Of a stretch of DNA of 64,000 nt, positions 55,444 through 64,000 are shown piece after piece. The stretch lies in contig CABZFN010000002.1 of NCBI GenBank assembly GCA_902525035.1, positions 1-64,000 of the forward strand. The letters are read 5' to 3'. The DNA is from an uncultured Alphaproteobacteria bacterium. Lineage in GTDB: Bacteria; Pseudomonadota; Alphaproteobacteria; HIMB59; GCA-002718135. The position numbers were made by a program, and so were the translations under genes. The first letter of the stretch is position 1. Each line of letters begins with the position of its first letter. The notes beneath the pieces were generated by a model, which ran no database searches, was not told the DNA's origin, and was given only the letters and a program-made list of their open reading frames with translations.

Positions 55444-56892
55444 ATGAGAGACTTTAGGTCGATATTAAACATAATCGGTTTACTAATATGTATTGAAGCA
55501 TTGGCAATGCTTATACCAATGTGTTTTGATCTTTATTATGGTAATTATGAATGGTTACAGTTTTTTTATTCTAGTCTAATCACATTTTTTATAGGTATAA
55601 TTTTATATTTTTCTTTTAGAAAAAAAAATAATAAGCTTGGAATTAGGCAGGCATTTTTGTTAACAATTTTATCTTGGTTAGTAATATCTCTTTTTGGTGC
55701 AATTCCATTTGTGTATTCATCATCTTCTCTTTCATATACAGATGCTTTTTTTGAATCTGTAAGTGGAATTACTACAACTGGCGCAACTGTTATTAACAAT
55801 TTAGAAAACTTATCAGAGGGTATATTAATTTGGAGATCTCTTCTTCAATGGTTTGGAGGAATAGGAATAATCGTTCTTGCAATGGCTATATTGCCAACTT
55901 TACAAATCGGTGGAATGCAGTTGCTACATATGGAACATGATGATCCTTATGAAAAAACAATTCCTAAAGTTAATCGGTTTGTAATTGAATTATTTCTACT
56001 TTATGTATTTTTATCAGTTATTTGTGCCTTTTTGTATTTTGTAAATGGAATGAAGGGTTTTGATTCAATTATTCATGCAATGACTACGATTTCAACTGGT
56101 GGATTTTCAAACTATAATGAATCTTTTTTATATTTTAATTCTTTTCAAATTGAGATTATAAGTGTCATTTTTATGTTGGTTGGCAGTTTGCCATTTGTCT
56201 TATATTTGCAATTTCTACACAATCAAAAAAAGTTAATTTTTAAAGACGATCAAATAAAATTATTCTTTCTAATTTTGTTTATAATTATTTTGTTAACAAC
56301 AATTTGGCTAACTACTAATCAATCTATAGATACAATATCTGCATTTAGGATTGCTTTATTCAATATTACATCAATTTTAACAGGTACTGGCTATACAAGT
56401 AGTAACTTTTCTAATTGGGGAAGTTTTGGCATTGTAATAATGATGATTATTATGTTTATTGGTGGATGTGCAGGATCTACCACTGGTGGAATAAAAATAT
56501 TTAGATTGCAAATTTTGTTTAGAGGAGCAATTACACAAATTAGAAAATTAACTCAGCCTCATGCAGTTTTGGTTATGCGATTTAATAGCAAAACAGTTAA
56601 TGAAAATACTTATAATTCAATCATGGGATTTTTCTTTATGTATATATTTTTATTTATTTTATCAGCAGTAACTTTGAGCTTATTCAATTTAGATTTTCTA
56701 ACTGCCTTTTCAGCAGCAGCTTCTGCAATATCAAATGTTGGTCCCGGTTTAGGTGAAATTATTGGACCTAGTGGAAATTATTTTTTATTACATAATGGAG
56801 CCAAATGGATATTAGCAATTACTATGATTATCGGAAGATTAGAAATTTTTACAGTATTAGTTTTATTTTCTATGAATTTTTGGAGGGGTTAA
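55444..56892 (+). CDS. trkH: TrkH family potassium uptake protein
   Basis: ESVSGITTTGATVI, WFGGIGIIVLAMAILP, MFIGGCAGSTTGGIKIFR. Confidence 0.95.
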   Translation: MRDFRSILNIIGLLICIEALAMLIPMCFDLYYGNYEWLQFFYSSLITFFIGIILYFSFRKKNNKLGIRQAFLLTILSWLVISLFGAIPFVYSSSSLSYTDAFFESVSGITTTGATVINNLENLSEGILIWRSLLQWFGGIGIIVLAMAILPTLQIGGMQLLHMEHDDPYEKTIPKVNRFVIELFLLYVFLSVICAFLYFVNGMKGFDSIIHAMTTISTGGFSNYNESFLYFNSFQIEIISVIFMLVGSLPFVLYLQFLHNQKKLIFKDDQIKLFFLILFIIILLTTIWLTTNQSIDTISAFRIALFNITSILTGTGYTSSNFSNWGSFGIVIMMIIMFIGGCAGSTTGGIKIFRLQILFRGAITQIRKLTQPHAVLVMRFNSKTVNENTYNSIMGFFFMYIFLFILSAVTLSLFNLDFLTAFSAAASAISNVGPGLGEIIGPSGNYFLLHNGAKWILAITMIIGRLEIFTVLVLFSMNFWRG

Positions 56893-57461
56893 AGACTTAA
56901 ATAATCTCCCATATAAATAGATAATTGGTTTTTTGTTTCATTTATATAATCTCTCATTGCTAAAATTAATAAATCATTAATAATTATTTCAGTTTCATTT
57001 AAAGAAATATATTTTTGAGAAGTTGTAGACCTTGAAGTCTCTACAGTTGTATTAGCTATTAAAAACTCGCTACTATCATAAAGTTCATATTCAACTAAAT
57101 AAAATAGTTCATAATTAAATATTATTTTTTCCTCATATTTTTTAGCACCAACATTCATAATTTCAGTTTTTTTAATAGATGCATCTAAAATGTTTATTAC
57201 TAACTTATTTTCATTTCCAAGTTTAATAATGTTTTCACTATTCCATTCAGCCATTAAATTGATTGGAGATTTTTGTATTTGATCTTCAATATTAGATTTT
57301 GCAAATACTGAATTGTATTTCTTATTAACTTCAATTTGTTCTGCATTTATTGATATTTTTTCAAATCTAGATACTTCAATTTCAATTGGTTTTAATATTT
57401 CAACTGGTTGACAAGATAGAATGACAAAAAAAATTAAAATGAAACTATTTTTTAAGTACAT
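56889..57461 (-). CDS. Putative lipoprotein, unknown function
   Basis: Signal/lipobox-like FVILSCQP; otherwise unrecognised. Confidence 0.6.
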   Translation of the reverse strand: MYLKNSFILIFFVILSCQPVEILKPIEIEVSRFEKISINAEQIEVNKKYNSVFAKSNIEDQIQKSPINLMAEWNSENIIKLGNENKLVINILDASIKKTEIMNVGAKKYEEKIIFNYELFYLVEYELYDSSEFLIANTTVETSRSTTSQKYISLNETEIIINDLLILAMRDYINETKNQLSIYMGDYLSL

Positions 57462-58338
57462 AAAATAATATCGCTTGTTGAATATACATTCTATTTTTTG
57501 CTTGTGCTAGTACAACAGAATTTTTACCATCTAGAACATCTGAAGTAACTTCTTTACCTCTTTTTGCTGGCAAACAATGCATAAAAATTGCATTATTTGA
57601 TGCATTACTCATAATTTTTTTATTAACAGTAAAGTTTTTAAAATATTTTATTTTATTGTTTTTTTCTCCCATAGAAACCCAAACATCGGTCATTATACAA
57701 TTTGATTTTTTTGCACCTTCAATAGGATCTACTAAATGTTTTAAATTTTTATTTTTAAACTTTAGAAATTCATTTTTATAATGTTTAAAAATTTGACGTG
57801 GCACAACAATATTAAGTTTAAAATTATAAATATTTTGTAAATGAATAAGTGAACGTAAAACATTATTGTAATCACCTATCCAAACGATAAATAAATTTTT
57901 GTAGTTTTTAAAATTCTCTTGCAAGGTTAAAAAATCACCAAGTATTTGACACGGATGACTATATTCAGTTAAACCATTTATAATTGGAAGAATATTTTGT
58001 TTACTTAAGTTTACTATTTGTTTGTGATTATCATTTCTTATCATTAAACAATCAATATATTGGCTTAATACATTAAGAACATCTTCAGCCTTTTCCCTTT
58101 TATTATCAAAGCCTATATCTTTACTTTGCAGTTCTAAAACAGAACCACCTAATTTTTGCATTCCTACATTAAAGCTTAGTCTAGTTCTTAATGATTGCTT
58201 TTCAAAAATTAGACCCAGAGTTTTATCTTTACAAGATGAAAAATATTTTTTTGGATTTTTTTTAATTTTTTTAGCAAGTGAAATTATTTCGTCAATTTCT
58301 TTTTTTTTTAAATTATTTATATCAATAAAATGTTTCAT
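57445..58338 (-). CDS. argF: Ornithine carbamoyltransferase
   Basis: GLIFEKQSLRTRLSFNVGMQKLGGSVLEL, GLTEYSHPCQILGDFLT, MHCLPAKRGKEV. Confidence 0.96.
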   Translation of the reverse strand: MKHFIDINNLKKKEIDEIISLAKKIKKNPKKYFSSCKDKTLGLIFEKQSLRTRLSFNVGMQKLGGSVLELQSKDIGFDNKREKAEDVLNVLSQYIDCLMIRNDNHKQIVNLSKQNILPIINGLTEYSHPCQILGDFLTLQENFKNYKNLFIVWIGDYNNVLRSLIHLQNIYNFKLNIVVPRQIFKHYKNEFLKFKNKNLKHLVDPIEGAKKSNCIMTDVWVSMGEKNNKIKYFKNFTVNKKIMSNASNNAIFMHCLPAKRGKEVTSDVLDGKNSVVLAQAKNRMYIQQAILFYVLKK

Positions 58339-59513
58339 CTTGATAATTCCTTCAAGCTTCTTTTAATTATAGCAATTGATTTATCAATCTCTTTATAAGA
58401 TACAATAAGTGGCGGTGCTAATCTTACTGTATTATCTGCCGCAGGTACATTAAGTAATTTATTTTTTTTAAGTTGTTCAGAAAAATCTATATTGCTAATA
58501 TTTGTTTTAATTCCTAATAAAAATCCTGCACCTCTAACCTCTGAAATAATATTTGATGAATTCTCTAATTTTTTTAAATTTTTCCAGAAATATCTTGCTG
58601 TTTTATCAACTTTTGAAAGAAATTTTTTATTAGAGATAATTTTTAAAACTTCTAAACCTACACTCATGGCTAACGGATTACCACCATAGGTTGATCCATG
58701 ACTACCTTTAGTCATTGCAATACATGCTTTGTTTGTAGACATGCAAGCTCCAAGTGGAAAACCCGATCCAATACCTTTTGCTACAGATATAATATCAGGT
58801 TTTATTTTAGCCCATTCATGTGAAAATAATTTACCTGATCTTCCAAATCCGCACTGAACCTCATCAAAAAAAAGTAAAATTTTCTTTTCGTTACAGATTT
58901 TTCTTAATAATTTTAAAAAACTTAAATTAGCAGGACGAATACCTCCTTCTCCTTGAATTGGTTCAATAATAATACCAGCTGTTTTTTTGTTTATTGCCGA
59001 GATTAATTTTTTTTCATTATTAAATTCAATTTGTTTAAAGCCTTTAAGCAAAGGGCCAAAACCTTTAGAGTATTTTTTGTTTTTTTGTGCTGAAAGAGCT
59101 CCATAAGTTCTTCCATGGAAAGCACCATCAAAAGTAATAATCTCAGTTTTATTAGTCTTGTGATATGAATGATATCCTCTTATTATTTTAATTCCACATT
59201 CAATAGATTCAGCTCCTGAATTAGTAAAAAAAACTTTGTCTGCAAAAGATTTTTTACAAAGTAATTTTGCAAATTGTTCTTGTTTTTTAATATTATATAA
59301 GTTTGAAACATGCCATAGTTGTTTCGATTGCTTATTAAGCACCTCTATCAGTTTAGGATGGCAATGACCAAGAGAGTTAACTGCTATTCCACTTGCAAAA
59401 TCTAAATATTTTTTATTTTGACTAGAGTATAAATAACATCCTTTACCTTTTACAAATTCGAGAGTTTTATTCCCATAAGTTGGCATGACGTTTGATAAAA
59501 GTTTATTAACCAT
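58335..59513 (-). CDS. argD: Acetylornithine aminotransferase
   Basis: YLDFASGIAVNSLGHCHPKL, FFTNSGAESIECGIK, FFDEVQCGFGRSGKLFSHE. Confidence 0.95.
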   Translation of the reverse strand: MVNKLLSNVMPTYGNKTLEFVKGKGCYLYSSQNKKYLDFASGIAVNSLGHCHPKLIEVLNKQSKQLWHVSNLYNIKKQEQFAKLLCKKSFADKVFFTNSGAESIECGIKIIRGYHSYHKTNKTEIITFDGAFHGRTYGALSAQKNKKYSKGFGPLLKGFKQIEFNNEKKLISAINKKTAGIIIEPIQGEGGIRPANLSFLKLLRKICNEKKILLFFDEVQCGFGRSGKLFSHEWAKIKPDIISVAKGIGSGFPLGACMSTNKACIAMTKGSHGSTYGGNPLAMSVGLEVLKIISNKKFLSKVDKTARYFWKNLKKLENSSNIISEVRGAGFLLGIKTNISNIDFSEQLKKNKLLNVPAADNTVRLAPPLIVSYKEIDKSIAIIKRSLKELSR

Positions 59514-59515
59514 AT

Positions 59516-60286
59516 TTAAAATTTAATTTTATATCCTTTACGAAACATAAAATAGCATAATAAAATTAACATAATATTAATAATTATTAAGAAGATTGAT
59601 CCTTGAATTAGTGAGCTATCAGAAATACCTGTAAAAGCATACCTGAAACCATCAATATTATAGAAGAATGGATTGAATGATGAAACTGTCTGCCAAAACT
59701 CAGGAAGTCTTGAAATTGAATAGAAAGTTCCTGATAAAAAAGTAAGAGGTAATACGATAAAGTTAGTTATACCTTGTTGTTGATCCCATTTGTCTGCCCA
59801 AATACCAACGATTGTTCCTAAAGTTCCCATCATTGTACATCCTGTTAAAGTAAAAAATAATAAAGCAATATAAGAGTGAACAGTTAGAGGGACAAATATC
59901 ATAACCACCAAAGTAGTAACTATACCGCATAAAATACCTCTACAAACTGAGCCAATTATAAATCCAAATGCTAATTCAACATTGTTTAATGGAGCCATTA
60001 ATATGTCTACAATATTTCCTTGAAATTTTGATTGACCAATACTTGATGCCGAATTAGCAAAAGAGTTTTGAAGCATCGTCATCATTATTAAACCAGGTGC
60101 AATAAAATAAGGCAGATCAATACCATTTATTGAATTTACAGATCTGCCTAAAGCTAAGCTAAAAACAGCTAAAAATAATAAAGAGCTAATAGCTGGTCCA
60201 ATAACTGTTTGTATCCCAACTTTTAAGAACCTAAACACTTCTTTTTTTACTAATGTAAGAAAACAAAGATAATTATAGTAAATCAT
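59516..60286 (-). CDS. ABC-2 type transporter permease
   Basis: YFIAPGLIMMTMLQNSFANSASSIGQSKFQGNIVDILMAPLNNVELA; six-TM ABC-2 pattern. Confidence 0.88.
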   Translation of the reverse strand: MIYYNYLCFLTLVKKEVFRFLKVGIQTVIGPAISSLLFLAVFSLALGRSVNSINGIDLPYFIAPGLIMMTMLQNSFANSASSIGQSKFQGNIVDILMAPLNNVELAFGFIIGSVCRGILCGIVTTLVVMIFVPLTVHSYIALLFFTLTGCTMMGTLGTIVGIWADKWDQQQGITNFIVLPLTFLSGTFYSISRLPEFWQTVSSFNPFFYNIDGFRYAFTGISDSSLIQGSIFLIIINIMLILLCYFMFRKGYKIKF

Positions 60287-60319
60287 ATTAGAAGTTTTCT
60301 TTTAATATATTTAAATTAT

Positions 60320-60805
60320 TTGTATATTAATTTAGTGGACGAAAAAAAACTCTTAAAATATGCCGTTGATTACTTAAGTAAATACGATTCCTCAAAGAAT
60401 AATTTAGTTAGTGTACTTAAAAGAAAAATTTTTAGATTGAAAATAACAAATTTTGAGAAAAAAAAACTAATAGATATTATTGAAAGTATAATTTCAAAAT
60501 TAGAAAAAAATAAATTTATTGATGATGATAGATATAGCTCTACAAAAATTCTTTCTTTGTCTAATTCTGGAAGATCTAAGAGTTTTATTTTCAATTACTT
60601 AATAAAAAAAGGAGTGAATAAATCTCAAATTCAAAATAATTTAAATTCAATGAATCAAAATAACAATAATTGGGAATTAGAGTCAGCAAAAATATTTGTA
60701 ACGAAAAAAAAATTGTTAAAAAAAAATGAAAGTTATGAAAAAAAATTAGCAAAAATGGCAAGAGCTGGTTTTAGTTATGATATATGTAAAAAAATATTAG
60801 GTTAA
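60320..60805 (+). CDS. recX: RecX family regulatory protein
   Basis: Small basic helical protein with RecX-like FIDDDRYSSTKILSLSNSGRSKSFIFNYLIKKGV; start may be GTG at 60335. Confidence 0.75.
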   Translation: MYINLVDEKKLLKYAVDYLSKYDSSKNNLVSVLKRKIFRLKITNFEKKKLIDIIESIISKLEKNKFIDDDRYSSTKILSLSNSGRSKSFIFNYLIKKGVNKSQIQNNLNSMNQNNNNWELESAKIFVTKKKLLKKNESYEKKLAKMARAGFSYDICKKILG

Positions 60806-61806
60806 GTTTCTTTAATATGAATCTTACCTTCCAGTAACCTAGCAATTTGCTTAGTTGTTTCAAATCTTTCAAATGAAATTCTTATAATTGCAGTTAAAGG
60901 TGCTGCAAGAAGAACTCCGATAAATCCCCAAATCATTCCCCAGAAAATTAAAGATAAAAGAATCGTAATTGGATGTAATCCAAAACTCTCACCAAATATT
61001 TTTGGTTCTACAAAATTTCCTACTATTTGATGAATAATAGTAGGTAAAATTATAATTAGTACAACTAATGATGGATCGTTATATTGAAGGAATGCGATTG
61101 GTAGTGGAAGTAAAACAGCAATTACAGAACCAATAACTGGAATAAAATTTAAAATAAATGTCAAGCTTCCAAATATGAAAGCTAATTCTAAACCTAATAT
61201 CCAATAAATTAATCCTGCTGCAATACCTGTAAAAGCTGATGTTAAAAATTTTGTAAATATATATTTTTTTACTAATCTAATAATATCGTTCCACTCATCA
61301 GAGGTATTCTTAGGAGGAGTGCCAAGTAATAGGAAAAGAGTTATTATTACAACTAGGAGAAACTTTGAAATAAAATTTGCACTATTACTTAATATGGTTG
61401 CAGCCCAATTAGTAATGGGTAAGTCTGCAATTGTATTTCTAATTGTTTCTCTATCAATATAAATTTCAAATTGTTGAAGCTGTATTATGATTGCCTCAAT
61501 TAAAATGATTACTTTTTGATTATAGTCATCTGCAGACTCTAAAAATGTTGCTACAGAAGAAACAATAAAAGGAACTAAAATTGAGAATAGAAGTACAATT
61601 AAACAAATACTAATAAAAACTGCTATAAACCTGTGTACACGAAGATTTATAGTCTGAAAATCAATTATTGGATCGATTAATATCCTTAAAAGAAGTGCCA
61701 AAACAAATGGGACCATTATAGGTTGAGAGAAATTTAAAATAAATGCAACGGCGATACAGGCCAATATAAAAAGAGAGCCAGAAATTACGCGATTATTTTC
61801 ATTCAT
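60802..61806 (-). CDS. AI-2E family transporter (PerM-like permease)
   Basis: VPFVLALLLRILIDPIIDF, LNFIPVIGSVIAVLLPLPIAFLQY, C-terminal FWGMIWGFIGVLLAAPLTAIIRI. Confidence 0.92.
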   Translation of the reverse strand: MNENNRVISGSLFILACIAVAFILNFSQPIMVPFVLALLLRILIDPIIDFQTINLRVHRFIAVFISICLIVLLFSILVPFIVSSVATFLESADDYNQKVIILIEAIIIQLQQFEIYIDRETIRNTIADLPITNWAATILSNSANFISKFLLVVIITLFLLLGTPPKNTSDEWNDIIRLVKKYIFTKFLTSAFTGIAAGLIYWILGLELAFIFGSLTFILNFIPVIGSVIAVLLPLPIAFLQYNDPSLVVLIIILPTIIHQIVGNFVEPKIFGESFGLHPITILLSLIFWGMIWGFIGVLLAAPLTAIIRISFERFETTKQIARLLEGKIHIKET

Positions 61807-62942
61807 TATTTCTTAGTAGATAGAGGATTAAAAATTTCTGTTTTTTCATCTGATAATTTTTCAACATAAAGTGACTGACTTGGAAAAGCAAAACCAGCTT
61901 TATTATTTTCAACTATTTCTATTATCTTCACAGCAAGGTTTTCTTTTATTTTTAAATATTCTGCCCAATCATTTGTAACAGTAAATGTTTGTACTAACAT
62001 ATCAATTGAGCTATCAGAAAAACTATCTATTCGAACATAAAAGCTAGCATTTTGATTTTTTGCAAAGTTATCATCTTTCTCAATTAAAATGTTAATCTCG
62101 TCTCTGATATTTTTTAATTGATCAATACTAGTTTTATATTCTAATCCAATTAGCCATCTTATACGTCTATGATGTCTTCTTGTGTAATTAGTTACAGACT
62201 GCTCTGCAAATTTATAATTTGGAACCATTACTGGAGTTGAATCAAATCTTCTTACAAGTGTTGATCTAAATCCAATTTGTTCAACAACTCCCTCTACTTC
62301 ACCTGAAACTAATATAACATCACCAACAGTAAACCTCTTTTCCATTAGTATCATGATACCACTAATTAAATTTTTAAATAAATCTTGAGCGCCCAGTGCA
62401 ACTGCTACACCAAATAAACCTAATCCTGCAATTACAGGCCCCACTCTTATTCCCCACAATTCTAAAATTGCTACAGCTCCGAGAACAATAACAAGAATTT
62501 TTAAACCTTTCAGAGTCCAATCAACTAACGGTTTCGAAATTTTTGACTCAAAGTTTTTTATTACAAATGAAAACGGTATAATTAATTGATGCAGTAACCA
62601 GAATATAAAAATTGTAATTAATGATCTGTTTAGTAAATCTAAAAAATCTTGATTATTATCAGAAACATCCAAGTACGAAGAAGCTATAAAGAAACCTAAA
62701 ACAACAGGAAGAAATTTTAATGGTCCATCAAGTACTTCAATAACAGCATCATCAATTTGATTGGAAGTTTTTGAAACAATTCTTGATAATCGATTAAGAA
62801 TAAATCTAGCTATAAGCCTTCTGAGTAAATAAAAAAGTAGGAAAATTAGAAGGCTTACTATGATATCTGTAGCATTTATGCCAAAAACACCGTTATTCCA
62901 AACATCTAAAAAAAGGTCTGCAAAGCTATTGAATGTTTCCAT
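61806..62942 (-). CDS. MscS family mechanosensitive ion channel
   Basis: GLGLFGVAVALGAQDLFKNLISGIMILMEKRFTVGDVILVSGEVEGVVEQIGFRSTLVRRFDSTPVMVPN. Confidence 0.93.
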   Translation of the reverse strand: METFNSFADLFLDVWNNGVFGINATDIIVSLLIFLLFYLLRRLIARFILNRLSRIVSKTSNQIDDAVIEVLDGPLKFLPVVLGFFIASSYLDVSDNNQDFLDLLNRSLITIFIFWLLHQLIIPFSFVIKNFESKISKPLVDWTLKGLKILVIVLGAVAILELWGIRVGPVIAGLGLFGVAVALGAQDLFKNLISGIMILMEKRFTVGDVILVSGEVEGVVEQIGFRSTLVRRFDSTPVMVPNYKFAEQSVTNYTRRHHRRIRWLIGLEYKTSIDQLKNIRDEINILIEKDDNFAKNQNASFYVRIDSFSDSSIDMLVQTFTVTNDWAEYLKIKENLAVKIIEIVENNKAGFAFPSQSLYVEKLSDEKTEIFNPLSTKK

Positions 62943-62968
62943 AAGCGATATATTTATTACTCACTAAC

Positions 62969-63505
62969 ATGAAATTTAAATTTTTACTTGTTTTTTTGAT
63001 TATGCTTAACGTAAAGAATACATTATTAGCTAATGAAATAGTGAATTTATATGATTTTTCATTTGAAGATATTGACGGCAATCAGGTTAATTTAAATAAG
63101 TTTGCTGGTAAGCCCATTTTAATAGTAAATACAGCTTCAAGATGTGGTTTCACTCCACAGTATGAAGATCTTCAAAACTTATTTATTAACTATAGAAAAA
63201 GTGATTTAACAATAATAGCTACTACGAGCAATTCCTTCAATCAAGAATATTCAGATACTGAAGATATTAAAAAAATATGTTTAGTGAACTACAATGTAGG
63301 TTTTGTTACTTCATCGCCAATGGATGTTAAAGGAAGTAGTGCCCATCCAATTTATTCCTGGATTGACAAAGAGTATAATGAAAAACCAAAATGGAATTTT
63401 TATAAATATCTTTTTGATAGAAATGGACAGCTCGTCAAAACTTGGTCTTCTATGACAAGACCAGATAGTACTAAAATTACAAATCTGATAGACCGATTAA
63501 TTTAA
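62969..63505 (+). CDS. Glutathione peroxidase family protein, exported
   Basis: ILIVNTASRCGFTPQYEDLQNLF; Cys-type active site; signal peptide. Confidence 0.92.
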   Translation: MKFKFLLVFLIMLNVKNTLLANEIVNLYDFSFEDIDGNQVNLNKFAGKPILIVNTASRCGFTPQYEDLQNLFINYRKSDLTIIATTSNSFNQEYSDTEDIKKICLVNYNVGFVTSSPMDVKGSSAHPIYSWIDKEYNEKPKWNFYKYLFDRNGQLVKTWSSMTRPDSTKITNLIDRLI

Positions 63506-63531
63506 AAAAAAAGGGCAAATAAATTTGCCCT
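63504..63531 (-). terminator. Rho-independent terminator of groEL
   Basis: AGGGCAAA (63512-63519) / TTTGCCCT (63524-63531), 4-nt loop, followed on the minus strand by about 9 T (A-run 63504-63512). Confidence 0.88.
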
Positions 63532-63556
63532 CTTCTTATTATTATTTTTTCAAAGG

Positions 63557-64000
<444 letters not shown>

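Overview
This 64 kb window is AT-rich bacterial chromosome, gene-dense and compact. Protein content and gene order indicate a streamlined marine-type alphaproteobacterium (Pelagibacterales/HIMB59-like is only an inference). I found no rRNA, tRNA, CRISPR array, prophage or transposon. Recognisable blocks, in order: TauE/SafE - TIGR02186 - UspA - pyrE; pdxH/fabI/aroC; tlyA-xseB; rluD-rpoH; purA-hisZ-glmM-ftsH-tilS-cpoB-pal-tolBARQ-[small nuclease]-yebC; ymdB-like, 5-FCL, zapA; tkt-gap-efp-suhB-rpmE; trcR; a photolyase / FAD oxidoreductase / DUF1365 / CFA-synthase-like / DUF2878 cluster; rpmG, trhO; a C1/methyl-group island (metF-like, fhs, soxBDAG, ETF, ETF-QO, DMGDH-like, DmdA/GcvT-like); ompA-like, apaG, trkH; argF-argD; recX; AI-2E permease, MscS; gpx; groEL (partial). 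Best leads: (1) a 97-aa PD-(D/E)XK, Hjc-like nuclease occupying the slot between yebC and tolQ where alphaproteobacteria usually carry ruvCAB; (2) a regulator-less photolyase/CFA-type lipid cluster; (3) a dense sarcosine/dimethylglycine/THF methyl-oxidation island with an uncharacterised DmdA-like paralog behind a pseudoknot-capable intergenic region; (4) extreme compaction, with 8 of 10 convergent gene pairs having no spacer (four share one TTAA) and one divergent pair sharing a CATG start.
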